Notes under the pieces: model-generated
What the model was told of the DNA's origin: nothing
The model's input: only the letters and a program-made list of their open reading frames with translations
The model's database searches: none
Translations under genes and position numbers: made by a program
Shown here: in pieces, positions 18,355-27,674 of the stretch
Layout of the letters: each line of letters starts with the position of its first letter
Position numbering within the stretch: position 1 is the stretch's first letter
Assembly: GCA_963839525.1 (NCBI GenBank)
Contig: CAWIVJ010000003.1
Coordinates: forward strand, 1-63,585
Reading direction: 5' to 3'
DNA length: 63,585 nt
From: CAWIVJ01 sp963839525
GTDB taxonomy: Bacteria; Cyanobacteriota; Vampirovibrionia; Gastranaerophilales; Gastranaerophilaceae

Positions 18355-18792
18355 TTATTTACCCTCCTTATCAATAGTAATAGGTTTTTGAGCAATATGC
18401 GGATGTTCACTTCCTGCATAAATTTTAAGTTTTTGAAATTGTTCATCACCTAAAGTATTATGAGGTAACATTCCTTTAACTGCTTTTTCAAGTGCCAAAG
18501 TTGGATTTTTATCCATTAATTCTTTAAAACTTGCTGATTTTAAACCACCCGGATATCCGCTGTGGTGATAATATATTTTATCTGTTTCTTTTTTACCTGA
18601 CACTTGAATTTTCTCGGCGTTAATAACAACAACAAAGTCACCGGTATCAACGTGAGGTGTATATTCAGGTTTATTTTTTCCTCTTAAAATATTTGCGATT
18701 TTTGTAGCTAAACGACCGAGGATTTCTCCATCAGCATCGATTAAATACCATTTTCTTTCAACTTCAAGAGGCTTTGCTGAATAAGTTTTCAT
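18355..18792 (-). CDS. rplM: 50S ribosomal protein L13
   Basis: A 145-residue assembly protein starting MKTYSAKPLEVERKWYLIDA, with GGAGAC upstream. An ATG 66 bases earlier would add an unrelated leader. RLATKIANILRGKNKPEYTP, GDFVVVINAEKIQVSGKK and GMLPHNTLG are diagnostic. Confidence 0.96.
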   Translation of the reverse strand: MKTYSAKPLEVERKWYLIDADGEILGRLATKIANILRGKNKPEYTPHVDTGDFVVVINAEKIQVSGKKETDKIYYHHSGYPGGLKSASFKELMDKNPTLALEKAVKGMLPHNTLGDEQFQKLKIYAGSEHPHIAQKPITIDKEGK

Positions 18793-18875
18793 AAGCTTTT
18801 TGTCTCCATTTATTGAGTGAGGGGGAATAGTGAGGAGTTTTTTCTCTTCACGCTTCACACTTCACCCTTCACTAT

Positions 18876-19670
18876 TTAGTGTTCTACTTTCATTAAAGTT
18901 AATCCGTAAGGGTTAACTGTTTTGCCCGCTTTTGTTCTGTCTTTACCCTCCAAAATATTTTTCATAAATTCAGGCGGTAAATTTTTTTTTTCTATTAAAA
19001 GCAGTGTTCCAACAATGGCTCTAACCATATTGTATAAAAATCTATTTCCTACAATATCTATTACCACTGTATCACCAAGTTTTTTACACTCGGCTTTATA
19101 AATAAAACAAATCTTATTAAGAACGGTTGAACCGGAACTGCGAAACGCTGAAAAATCATGTTCACCTGTTAAATAACTCAAGGCTTTTTGCATCCTGTGG
19201 ATATCTAAATTACATCTTACAAGCATTAAATCTCTATCAAATGCGCTTCTTTGTTTTCTATTATAAAAAACATATTGATAATAACGCTTTTTTGCAGATT
19301 TTTGGGCATGAAAATCAGTTGAAACTTCTTTTAGTTCGGAAACGGAAATATCATCGGGTAAAAGTCCGTTTAATGAATTAATAAATCGAGAAGCAACTAT
19401 CGGTTTATCTGTTTCAAAGTGAACTATTTGACCTTTGGCATTAACGCCTCTATCGGTTCTTCCTGAAAAGATTGTTTTTATTTTCTTTTTTAGTAACGTA
19501 TAAAGTGCAATTTCTAATTCGGATTGAATTGTAGCAGGAGCATTTTTACATTGCTCCCCTTGCCGGCTATCTTGCCGATTCTCTTGCGGGCTCCCTTGTT
19601 TGCCCTCCTGCTTTTGGCTTCCGGAATAGTTTTTTCCGATATACTCAATTTTAACCGCATATCGTTTCAA
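18876..19670 (-). CDS. truA: tRNA pseudouridine(38-40) synthase TruA with an inserted low-complexity loop
   Basis: Makes pseudouridine in the anticodon arm. The catalytic motif GRTDRGVNAKGQIVHF, SLNGLLPDDISV and FHAQKSAKKRYYQYVFYN are present, and FRSSG and NRFLYNMVRAIVGTLL follow. At residues about 18-41, between the N-terminal GKNYSG and TIQSELEIAL, there is an insert rich in Q, G, E and R. Its DNA is more GC-rich than the surrounding gene. The rpoA-rplQ-truA-rplM-rpsI order is the cyanobacterial one. Confidence 0.94.
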   Translation of the reverse strand: MKRYAVKIEYIGKNYSGSQKQEGKQGSPQENRQDSRQGEQCKNAPATIQSELEIALYTLLKKKIKTIFSGRTDRGVNAKGQIVHFETDKPIVASRFINSLNGLLPDDISVSELKEVSTDFHAQKSAKKRYYQYVFYNRKQRSAFDRDLMLVRCNLDIHRMQKALSYLTGEHDFSAFRSSGSTVLNKICFIYKAECKKLGDTVVIDIVGNRFLYNMVRAIVGTLLLIEKKNLPPEFMKNILEGKDRTKAGKTVNPYGLTLMKVEH

Positions 19671-19681
19671 AAACTTATCCT

Positions 19682-20110
19682 TTATACTAATTGGATTAAA
19701 GCCATTTCTGAAGCATCACCGCGTCTTGGCGGCAATCTGTAGATTCTTGTGTAGCCACCTTGTCTTGATGAATACTTAGTACCTATTTGGTTAAATAATT
19801 TTCTCAAAACAGTTTGAGCTACAACCTTTTGACCTTCTGCAGGTGTTTCTACTGCTTCTTTAGTTTTAACATCTACAAAATTTTCTATTTTTTTATCGTA
19901 AATATATCTTGCAGCTTGACGACGAGCATGAAGATTACCTTTTTTAGCAAGCGAGATAATTCCTTCAACGTAGGGTTTTAGTGCTTTTGCACGAGCCATA
20001 GTTGTTTTTATTTCTCCGTGAGTGAAAAGCTCTGTTGCCAAAGAGCGCAGTAATGCTTCTCTTTGATCTTTTGCCTTTCCTAACGTATGTTTTTTACACA
20101 TGTGTCTCAT
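19682..20110 (-). CDS. rplQ: 50S ribosomal protein L17
   Basis: A 142-residue protein near the tunnel exit. RHMCKKHTLGKAKDQREALL, LATELFTHGEIKTTMARAKA and GGYTRIYRLPPRRGDASEMA are typical. It follows rpoA as in most bacteria. Confidence 0.97.
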   Translation of the reverse strand: MRHMCKKHTLGKAKDQREALLRSLATELFTHGEIKTTMARAKALKPYVEGIISLAKKGNLHARRQAARYIYDKKIENFVDVKTKEAVETPAEGQKVVAQTVLRKLFNQIGTKYSSRQGGYTRIYRLPPRRGDASEMALIQLV

Positions 20111-20224
20111 TGTTTTTATCCTTATTTTTATTTTCTTATCTTTTCGTTTTGGTTTATCAGGTTATAAGTTTAATTTATATTAAATGATAAGCTTATCACC
20201 TGATAAACGGTGAACTATGTTCGC

Positions 20225-21193
20225 CTATACTTCTTCTTCCACTTCTGGGTTTGGCTGTAAATCTAAACCGAAGTGGTGAAGCCTTTCTATTACTTCATCA
20301 GAAGATTTTTTACCGAAATTTTTAATATTTAATAAATCATTTTCTGATTTTTTAAGTAATTCTGCCATTGAATTAATACTTGCACGCTTTAAGCAATTAT
20401 AAGCTCTAACAGACAATTCTAATTCTTCAATTGTAATGCTTGGAACATTTTCAATTTCTTCTTCTTTTTCATCTACTACCGTAACAGGAGAAACCGCAGG
20501 TTGTCCTGTAAGAGATGCAATTTGCATAAAATGCTCAATTAGTAATGTTGCTGACTGGCTTAAAGCATTATTAACATCAATAGAACCGTTTGACCAAATT
20601 TCAAGAGTTAATTTATCAAAGTCAAGTGAATTTCCAACACGTGTGGCTTCAACGTTATAACTAACTCTCTTAATAGGCATAAATGTTGCATCAATAGGTA
20701 GCATATCAATAGATATCCCAGCTTTTGTGTCACGTGGAACATCATTAGCTATGTAACCTTTTCCTGTTTCTACAATAATGTCGGCATGGAAACTTCCTCC
20801 ATCTGCTATAGTACAAATCAACCAGTCCGGATTTACAACCTTAACACCTGCAGGAAGCTGAAGATCACTAGCTAAAACAGGTCCCGGCTTATCGATATCC
20901 AATCTTAAAGGCTGAGGTTCTTTTGATTCAGTTTTAACAACCAATCCTTTTAAGTTCAACATAACATCAATAACATCTTCCAATACCCCTGGTATTGCAG
21001 TGTATTCATGAGTAATACCTTCAATTCTTGCCGAAGTAACAGCTGTTCCTTCAAGGCTTGAAAGTAAAACTCGTCTTAATGAATTACCTATTGTTGCTCC
21101 AAAACCTTTTTCTAACGGCTCAATAACAAATCTGCCATATTGAGAACCGTCTGAGCTTGTTGTTGTATCAACATTTTTAATTTTTAATTCCAT
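20225..21193 (-). CDS. rpoA: RNA polymerase alpha subunit
   Basis: A 322-residue subunit. The N-terminal assembly domain includes RFVIEPLEKGFGATIGNSLR and RVLLSSLEGTAVTS. A linker rich in E follows, then the C-terminal DNA- and activator-binding domain (IEELELSVRAYNCLKRASIN, LLNIKNFGKKSSDEVIERL). It sits between rpsD and rplQ. Confidence 0.97.
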   Translation of the reverse strand: MELKIKNVDTTTSSDGSQYGRFVIEPLEKGFGATIGNSLRRVLLSSLEGTAVTSARIEGITHEYTAIPGVLEDVIDVMLNLKGLVVKTESKEPQPLRLDIDKPGPVLASDLQLPAGVKVVNPDWLICTIADGGSFHADIIVETGKGYIANDVPRDTKAGISIDMLPIDATFMPIKRVSYNVEATRVGNSLDFDKLTLEIWSNGSIDVNNALSQSATLLIEHFMQIASLTGQPAVSPVTVVDEKEEEIENVPSITIEELELSVRAYNCLKRASINSMAELLKKSENDLLNIKNFGKKSSDEVIERLHHFGLDLQPNPEVEEEV

Positions 21194-21208
21194 ATTTATT
21201 TCTCCTAA

Positions 21209-21811
21209 TTATTTAGAATAGTATTCTATTACAAGTTGTTCTTTAATTTCCGGATCTAATTCTTCTCTTTCCGGGATTCTGTCAAAAGTTACTTTTAAAG
21301 CATCTTTATCAATAGTCATCCACGCCGGAGCACATGCCATATCAATTAATTCTAAAACTGATTTTAAGAAATCAGCACTTTTAGATCTAACCATTATAAC
21401 ATCACCGGCTTTTACCGAATAAGAAGGTATATCAACTTTTTTACCATTAATCAATACATGCCCGTGATTTACAATTTGTCTTGTTTGTTTACGGGTAATA
21501 CCGAAGCCTGCCTTAAACAAAACATTGTCTAATCTTGATTCCAATATTTGCAATAAAATAGTACCTGTAACACCTTTTTTACGAACTGCTGCATTATAGT
21601 ATTTTGCAAACTGTTTTTCGCTCACCAAATAAGTAAGTCTGATTTTTTGCTTTTCTTTTAAGTGAAGAGCATATTCAGAAAGTTTTTTTCTTGCCGAACC
21701 ATGCTGACCTGAAGCTTGCTGCTTCATTGAAGAAACTAACTTTCTGTTAGATAAATCTTTTACACCATAATTTCGGTATAATTTTTCTGTTGGTCCTGTA
21801 TATCTTGCCAT
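21209..21811 (-). CDS. rpsD: 30S ribosomal protein S4
   Basis: A 200-residue primary 16S-binding protein. KLSEYALHLKEKQKIRLTYL, LESRLDNVLFKAGFGITRKQ and RQIVNHGHVLINGKKVDIPS match. The N terminus has no CxxC zinc motif. Confidence 0.97.
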   Translation of the reverse strand: MARYTGPTEKLYRNYGVKDLSNRKLVSSMKQQASGQHGSARKKLSEYALHLKEKQKIRLTYLVSEKQFAKYYNAAVRKKGVTGTILLQILESRLDNVLFKAGFGITRKQTRQIVNHGHVLINGKKVDIPSYSVKAGDVIMVRSKSADFLKSVLELIDMACAPAWMTIDKDALKVTFDRIPEREELDPEIKEQLVIEYYSK

Positions 21812-21904
21812 TTTTTGCTTGCTCCTTGTTTGTTTTTGCTTATTTTTTATCTTGGATTATAAGGTAGTAACCTCATAATCTTATAAACAGCGAACTTCGT
21901 TCGC

Positions 21905-22291
21905 TTATACTCTACGTTTTTTAGGCGGACGGCAGCCATTATGAGGAATTGGCGTTACATCCTTAATTAATGTAATTTCAAGACCTGCTGCTTGAATTGC
22001 TCTTATAGCTGTTTCTCTGCCTGAGCCCGGTCCTTTTATATAAACTTCAACTTTTTTCATACCTTGATCAATTGACTTTTTAGCCACAAGTTCTGCTGCT
22101 GATTGTGCTGCAAAAGGAGTACCTTTTCTTGCACCCTTAAACCCGATTGCTCCTGCTGTTGCCCAAGCAATCGCATTACCTTGTGTATCGGTAGAAGTTA
22201 TTATCGTATTATTAAAAGTTGATTGAATATGTACTACACCTTGTAATACATTCTTTTTTTCTTTCTTTTTGGTTTTTTGCGGTCTAGCCAT
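21905..22291 (-). CDS. rpsK: 30S ribosomal protein S11
   Basis: A 128-residue platform protein. GVVHIQSTFNNTIITSTDTQ, GFKGARKGTPFAAQSAAELV and the end DVTPIPHNGCRPPKKRRV are diagnostic. Confidence 0.97.
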   Translation of the reverse strand: MARPQKTKKKEKKNVLQGVVHIQSTFNNTIITSTDTQGNAIAWATAGAIGFKGARKGTPFAAQSAAELVAKKSIDQGMKKVEVYIKGPGSGRETAIRAIQAAGLEITLIKDVTPIPHNGCRPPKKRRV

Positions 22292-22370
22292 TTTTTACGT
22301 CCTTTATATTAATTTTGATTACTTTGTGATTTAGTAAACTTTTTACTGATTACTGTTTACCATTAACTTA

Positions 22371-22742
22371 TTACGCTGTTTTCTTTTTAGCGATAGGTCC
22401 TGTTTTCTTTCCGCGTCTTGTACGCGCGTTTGTTTTTGTTCTTTGTCCGCGAGCAGGAAGTTTACGCTTGTGACGAATCCCACGATAAGAATTTACTTCT
22501 TGAAGATGTTTAATATGCATTGTAACTTCACGTCTTAAATCACCTTCAATCGGATATTTAGCTAATTCGCTTCTTAATTTCTTAATATCTTCATCTGTCA
22601 AATCATCCGTTCTTAAATCCGGTGAAATTTTTGTAGCTTCAAGAATTTTTTTACTTCTTGTAGGTCCTATTCCGTAGATATAAGTTAAAGCTACTATCAT
22701 TCTTTTATTACGAGGTAAATCCACCCCTGCTAATCTTGCCAT
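22371..22742 (-). CDS. rpsM: 30S ribosomal protein S13
   Basis: A 123-residue head protein. ARLAGVDLPRNKRMIVALTY, YGIGPTRSKKILEATKI and HKRKLPARGQRTKTNARTRR are standard. It follows infA and rpmJ. Confidence 0.97.
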   Translation of the reverse strand: MARLAGVDLPRNKRMIVALTYIYGIGPTRSKKILEATKISPDLRTDDLTDEDIKKLRSELAKYPIEGDLRREVTMHIKHLQEVNSYRGIRHKRKLPARGQRTKTNARTRRGKKTGPIAKKKTA

Positions 22743-22829
22743 TTTGTGTTTGCTCCTTGTTTTTATTTTATAACTTTATGTTTGAGTGAGAGGTAAAGGG
22801 TGAATGAATCTTCGCTTCACCTTTCACTT

Positions 22830-22943
22830 TTAACCTTGTCTTTGCTTATGCTTAGGATTTTCACAGATTACTGCTATTTTACCTTTCCTTCTGATACATT
22901 TACATTTATCACAAATTTTTTTTACTGATGATCTTACTTTCAT
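22830..22943 (-). CDS. rpmJ: 50S ribosomal protein L36
   Basis: A small 37-residue zinc protein. It reads MKVRSSVKKICDKCKCIRRK followed by GKIAVICENPKHKQRQG. The Zn ligands C, C, C and H are visible (CDKC, CENPKH). It lies between infA and rpsM, its usual place. Confidence 0.95.
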   Translation of the reverse strand: MKVRSSVKKICDKCKCIRRKGKIAVICENPKHKQRQG

Positions 22944-23110
22944 TTTTACACCATTACACGAAACTTTAGTTTCTGCGCCTTTTCTTGTTTCTCATTTTAC
23001 TTACTGACTTATTGTTTTATCGGCTTATCCGATTTATGCACTCGCTGATTTTTTCTTCGTCTCTCTATTTAACTTGAGACTTGCCCGCTCGCATCTGTTT
23101 TTCTTGGAGT

Positions 23111-23326
23111 CTACTTCAATCTGAATGTTATTCTGCCGCGGGTAAGGTCATAAGGTGTCATTTCTACCTTTACCTTATCTCCGGGTAATATTCTTATGAA
23201 ATTTTTTCTAATTTTTCCTGATATATGAGCTAGGATTTCATGACCGTTTTCAAGCTTAACCTTGAACATTGCATTTGGCATTGATTCTAAAATCGTTCCT
23301 TCTATTTCTATTACATCTTTTGACAT
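23111..23326 (-). CDS. infA: translation initiation factor IF-1
   Basis: A 71-residue OB-fold factor that binds the 30S A site. IEIEGTILESMPNAMFKVKL, HISGKIRKNFIRILPGDKVK and TPYDLTRGRITFR are clear. It heads the infA-to-rpsI run. No adk, map or secY lies upstream; the next gene upstream is nth. Confidence 0.97.
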   Translation of the reverse strand: MSKDVIEIEGTILESMPNAMFKVKLENGHEILAHISGKIRKNFIRILPGDKVKVEMTPYDLTRGRITFRLK

Positions 23327-23648
23327 TTATTCCTCTTTTGTCTTATATTAGCTCATATTTCAAAAATACTAGTGCATAATTAATCATACATCATAAATTT
23401 TTCAAAGCAAGTGGATAAATATTGAGAAATACTAAATAAGAAATAGGAAATAAGGAAAACGCTTAGTGATTGTTTTTTAAAAAATGCGACACAAACACTC
23501 CGGGCTTGAATGTCTTAGAACGTTTTTAATAAAGGTATTCAAGCAGGTTTGTAAAGTTTTATTTACATTTCTATTGTTTCAATATTTAAAAAAACAAGCA
23601 ATTGACGAAGGTTTTCATTATCGGATAATTATGTCCGTTTCTTTCTGT

Positions 23649-24290
23649 TTATTTTTTAATATTTACTTTAGCACAATAATTTTCAATCGGACACTGATTG
23701 CACAATGGCTTAACAGGCTTACAAACATTCTGTCCGTGGGTAACAAACAAAGTATTTGTTTCTATCCAAAATTTAAAGGGGAGTTTTTTGCGAAGCGCAA
23801 ACTCTGTTTCTTCAGGCGTTTTGGTTTTTATATAGCCAAGTCTGTTAAAAATCCTGTGGACGTGTACGTCTACACAAATTGCGGGTTTGTTAAAACCTCT
23901 TGCTAAAACTAAATTAGCTGTTTTTCGCCCTACTCCCTTAAATTTTATCAATTCTTCTATCTTATCAGGAACTTTTGAATCATATTTTTCAGCCAAAATT
24001 TTTGATAATTCTACAATCTGTTTTGCTTTATTTCTATAAAAACCCACCGGAAAAATTGTTTCTTCAAGTTTTTTTATGTCAACACTGGCAAAATCCTCAG
24101 GAGTTTTGCCAAGTTCCAGCATCCGCAAAGTAGCCGGATAAGTCATTTTATCGTTTGTTCTCAGGCTTAAAATACAAGAAATCAAAATCCAAAAAGGATT
24201 ATTGAAACTATCCATAAGCTTTACAAAATCACTTTTTGGCTGTTTTTCATCTTTTAAAATTTGCATAATTTTTTCAATGTTAATTTTCAT
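23649..24290 (-). CDS. nth: endonuclease III
   Basis: A DNA glycosylase/AP lyase of base excision repair, 213 residues. The helix-hairpin-helix with catalytic Lys reads KFKGVGRKTANLVL, the catalytic Asp lies in ICVDVHVHRI, and the C-terminal 4Fe-4S ligands are CKPVKPLCNQCPIENYC (spacing 6-2-5). It is the last gene of the mla-lpxK run, about 100 bp after lpxK. Confidence 0.95.
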   Translation of the reverse strand: MKINIEKIMQILKDEKQPKSDFVKLMDSFNNPFWILISCILSLRTNDKMTYPATLRMLELGKTPEDFASVDIKKLEETIFPVGFYRNKAKQIVELSKILAEKYDSKVPDKIEELIKFKGVGRKTANLVLARGFNKPAICVDVHVHRIFNRLGYIKTKTPEETEFALRKKLPFKFWIETNTLFVTHGQNVCKPVKPLCNQCPIENYCAKVNIKK

Positions 24291-24386
24291 GATTTTATGC
24301 CAACTAAGTGAATTACGGCATAAAATAAAGCCCTAATTCATTTTAAAATTAGTATAAATGATTTATTTTTAAATTGCAATGTTACG

Positions 24387-25451
24387 TCATTTCAACAGTT
24401 TTTCCACATCTAAATTTATTTTTAATTTCAAAGCATAAACTTGTAAATAAAAACCTAAATTAACTAACTTTGCCGAATCTTTTTCAGTTGTAATAATTTT
24501 TTTCAGGCATAAATCAGTAGCAATTTGTTGCAACTTTTTAGCATCTGCCTGCGTATAATTATGGTGATCATCAAAATCTACAGTTTTTACAATACTATAA
24601 TCCTTCAAAAATTTGTAAAATTGCTGCGGTTGGCCGATTGCACTGAAAGCTAAAACATTTTCACATTCTTTAAGTTTTTCTTCGGGTTGAAAAATATTAT
24701 AAGCATAGTCTGGTTCCATATAGCAAACAACCGTTTCTTTTTTAAGCTTTTTATCCATAATTTTTGCATACTTTTCAGCACGGGAATGATTTGTATTTTT
24801 GCTTACAACAACAAATTTATCAATTCTGTCAAATGCTTCCAAACCTTCTCGCAAAGGGCCTGCAGGTAATAAATTCTCATTTCCGAAACCGTTTTCGCTG
24901 TCAACAAGAACAATATCTAAATCCCTATGAAGTTTTCTGTGTTGAAAACCGTCATCTAATATTATTTTTGTTACACCAAACTTTTCAATCGCATATTTAG
25001 CAGCTTTATAACGATTTTTTGAAGTTATAACAACTGCTTTTGTATTTTCAGTCAACCAACGGGGTTCATCTCCTGCCATATCAGCGTTAAAAAAAATTTT
25101 TTCACCATCCGATATTACATTTATACTATTAATCCAGCAGGCGCCGGGTTTTTTAGATAATTTTGAACCATAACCGCGGGAAATAATTGCAACTTTTTCA
25201 TTTTTTTTAATCAAATACTTAGCAATTTCTGCTACAATCGGAGTTTTTCCAACTCCGCCGGTAGTCAAATTCCCTACTGAAATTACATAGGCATTAACTT
25301 TTTGCGGTATTAACTTTCCTTCTTCATAAAGACGGTTTTTTAATCTGCTTCCAATAGCATAAAAATATGAAAAAAACTTTAGAAAGTTAAAAAATAGCCC
25401 TTTTGCTCTCTTGTCATAATGAATTCTAGAAATTACTGTTTTAAAGCCCAA
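24387..25451 (-). CDS. lpxK: tetraacyldisaccharide 4'-kinase
   Basis: Phosphorylates the lipid A disaccharide at the 4' position at the inner membrane. It has 354 residues. The Walker A is GNLTTGGVGKTPIVAEI, then VAIISRGYGSK, and LDDGFQHRKLHRDLDIVLVD follows. It shows that the organism makes lipid A and so has an outer membrane. It is probably co-transcribed with mlaD upstream. Confidence 0.94.
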   Translation of the reverse strand: MGFKTVISRIHYDKRAKGLFFNFLKFFSYFYAIGSRLKNRLYEEGKLIPQKVNAYVISVGNLTTGGVGKTPIVAEIAKYLIKKNEKVAIISRGYGSKLSKKPGACWINSINVISDGEKIFFNADMAGDEPRWLTENTKAVVITSKNRYKAAKYAIEKFGVTKIILDDGFQHRKLHRDLDIVLVDSENGFGNENLLPAGPLREGLEAFDRIDKFVVVSKNTNHSRAEKYAKIMDKKLKKETVVCYMEPDYAYNIFQPEEKLKECENVLAFSAIGQPQQFYKFLKDYSIVKTVDFDDHHNYTQADAKKLQQIATDLCLKKIITTEKDSAKLVNLGFYLQVYALKLKINLDVEKLLK

Positions 25452-25519
25452 GATTATTACCTCCCTTATACCTTTTCCCTCAAAGCAGGAGGGAATTTTT
25501 CAGCCTGCTGATTTTTTAA

Positions 25520-26881
25520 TTAAAACATCAACCTAAACAGTAAAAATCTCTTATTTAATTTTTCAGAGAATTTTCTCAAGTTATGAGTTGTGCAATAAGC
25601 ATCCTCAACAATTTGTTGAACTACATGTTTATTTTTGGGCGTCATATAGTTCACAAGTTCTAAAGCACCGGAAACATCTTTCATTGCCTTATTAACGTTA
25701 TCTACTGTTGTAGTTAACTGCGTTTTAAGCTTCTCATCTTTTGTTATTGATGAAACATAAGTAGTTATATCGTTTAAATTTTTAGTAATTGATTGCAGAT
25801 CCGAAGCCATTTTCTTTGCATCAGTATTACCCAAAACGTTGTTTAAATTAGTTGATAATTTATCAATAGAATTTGCTGTTGAATAAAGTGTTGTTTTAAA
25901 TTTTTCATCTCCGACTATATCATTAACACTTTTAGATACATCAATAAAATTCTTGCTTACTTCATCTGCCAGAACTACCATTTTTTCTATATCTTTTTTG
26001 GAGGATTCGATAAGTTTCTCTGCTTTAGCAATCGCGGTAGTTGCTTTAGCCGTAAGATTATTTATATTGTCTACACTTTGTTTCAAGTCCATAATAACAT
26101 CATCGGAAAGCAATTCATTAATTTTAACAGTTGTCTCTGTTAGTGACTCAGCGGCTTTGTATTGCAAGTCAAGAAAGTCTGCAATTCTCATAGGTTCTAT
26201 TACTGTGTACAAAGAATTTTGATGAGGATAAGGCAAAATTGTTTTATCAACCATTGAAAGCCTTAATTTTTTTGTGTCTTTTTCTGACACGATTTTACCT
26301 AACATATAGTCAGGTAGAACTAATCCCGGCAAATTAATAACATAATCAACTTTATAAGCATATTTTGTATTTATTCCTTCTGTCATTAATGTCGGAACCA
26401 AAGAAGAAGACAAAATTTGCACATCTTTTACCTTGCCGACATCGTAATATTCGTTATCTAATTTTATTTGAACAGGATCATCTTTATAAAGCAGATTTGA
26501 AACATTCATTACCGAAATATAAGTCGTCCTTATTTTAGGTGGAGTAATTTCCAAAAACTGTTCTCCAATAAGCCCTGATTGCTGAATTGAAAAAACAGAT
26601 GCTTTAGGAATATCAATTTCAGGCTCTGTAATGACAAATAGGAGTTTTACATAACTGCTATCACCCTTAATTACCGGAATAATTTGCTCTACCTGACCTA
26701 TTCTAAGTCCCATCATTTGAACCCCTGAACCGGGACGCATACCATTTACATCTTTAAAAATTATCTCAATTCTTTCACCGGATGAAAATGAACGGCCTTT
26801 AACCCACAAAATTGTGAACAAAAGTATAAAAAGTGCTACTAATGTTAATATTCCTACTTTAAAAGACGATGAAAATCTCAT
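25520..26881 (-). CDS. mlaD: MlaD-type MCE-domain lipid-transport protein
   Basis: The periplasmic substrate-binding part of an MlaFEDB-like phospholipid transporter, 453 residues. Residues about 8-28 are a membrane anchor (ILTLVALFILLFTILWV). The MCE domain follows (GMRPGSGVQMMGLRIGQVEQ, SGLIGEQFLEITPP). A long coiled-coil-like C-terminal region comes next (VDNINNLTAKATTAIAKAEK, LSTNLNNVLGNTDAKKMASD). Long MCE proteins of this type are usual in Cyanobacteria and plastids. It lies 37 bp after mlaF. Confidence 0.9.
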   Translation of the reverse strand: MRFSSSFKVGILTLVALFILLFTILWVKGRSFSSGERIEIIFKDVNGMRPGSGVQMMGLRIGQVEQIIPVIKGDSSYVKLLFVITEPEIDIPKASVFSIQQSGLIGEQFLEITPPKIRTTYISVMNVSNLLYKDDPVQIKLDNEYYDVGKVKDVQILSSSLVPTLMTEGINTKYAYKVDYVINLPGLVLPDYMLGKIVSEKDTKKLRLSMVDKTILPYPHQNSLYTVIEPMRIADFLDLQYKAAESLTETTVKINELLSDDVIMDLKQSVDNINNLTAKATTAIAKAEKLIESSKKDIEKMVVLADEVSKNFIDVSKSVNDIVGDEKFKTTLYSTANSIDKLSTNLNNVLGNTDAKKMASDLQSITKNLNDITTYVSSITKDEKLKTQLTTTVDNVNKAMKDVSGALELVNYMTPKNKHVVQQIVEDAYCTTHNLRKFSEKLNKRFLLFRLMF

Positions 26882-26918
26882 TTACTCTCCTTTAGTGCTC
26901 TATTGTATCAAAAAAAGT

Positions 26919-27641
26919 TCATTCTGCCAACATTTTCATAGGACCTTCTAAAGATGCCGATACAAATTGTTTCGCATAATCATTATCAGAACTTAACATT
27001 TCTTTAGGCGTTCCTTTAAAAACAATTTTTCCCTGATAAAGCATAATCACTTTATCCGCTGTTCTTTGAATTGTTGACATCTGGTGGGTAACCACAATTG
27101 AAGCAGCTTTTATTTCATCTTTTAATTGAACTATATAATCTTCTATTAAAGTTGAAGAAATAGGGTCTAAACCTGAAGTAGGTTCGTCATATAGAATTGT
27201 TTGAGGCTCTGTAACTATTGCACGGGCAAAACTCACACGTTTCTGCATTCCGCCGGAAAGTTCCGACGGGAATTTTGGTTCAATTCCCTCAAGTCCAACC
27301 ATTTTAAGTTTTTGTGCAACAATTTCCTCCAGCTTTTTTTGATTAAATTTTTTCCTAAATTCTTTTCTCTCTTTTAATGCAAAAGCAATGTTATCAAAGA
27401 CATTTAAAGAGTCAAACAAAGCCGAATACTGAAAAACCATAGAAATATCTCCCAGAGAAGTTTCTATTTGACCGCTGTCAGGGCAGATTAAATCACAAAT
27501 CAGTTTTAGTATCGTGCTTTTACCTGAACCGCTAAAACCGACAATAGCAAGGACCTCTCCATCTTTTACGTTAAATGAAACATTATCAATAACTGTTTTT
27601 CCATCGAATTTTTTTACTAAGTTTGTTACTTTAATACTCAT
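26919..27641 (-). CDS. mlaF: MlaF-type ABC transporter ATPase
   Basis: A 240-residue ATPase driving the MlaE permease. Walker A is GFSGSGKST, the ABC signature LSGGMQKRVSFARA, Walker B TILYDEPTSGLDP, and the switch His lies in IVVTHQMS. The substrate is inferred from the mlaE and mlaD neighbours. Confidence 0.94.
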   Translation of the reverse strand: MSIKVTNLVKKFDGKTVIDNVSFNVKDGEVLAIVGFSGSGKSTILKLICDLICPDSGQIETSLGDISMVFQYSALFDSLNVFDNIAFALKERKEFRKKFNQKKLEEIVAQKLKMVGLEGIEPKFPSELSGGMQKRVSFARAIVTEPQTILYDEPTSGLDPISSTLIEDYIVQLKDEIKAASIVVTHQMSTIQRTADKVIMLYQGKIVFKGTPKEMLSSDNDYAKQFVSASLEGPMKMLAE

Positions 27642-27674
27642 TTTGTTTGTTTACCTATTGTTTTAATATTTACC

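Noticed and set aside
23484..23906. A 140-codon plus-strand frame opposite nth
   Set aside because: It overlaps the C-terminal half of nth, whose iron-sulfur cluster motif is clear on the other strand.
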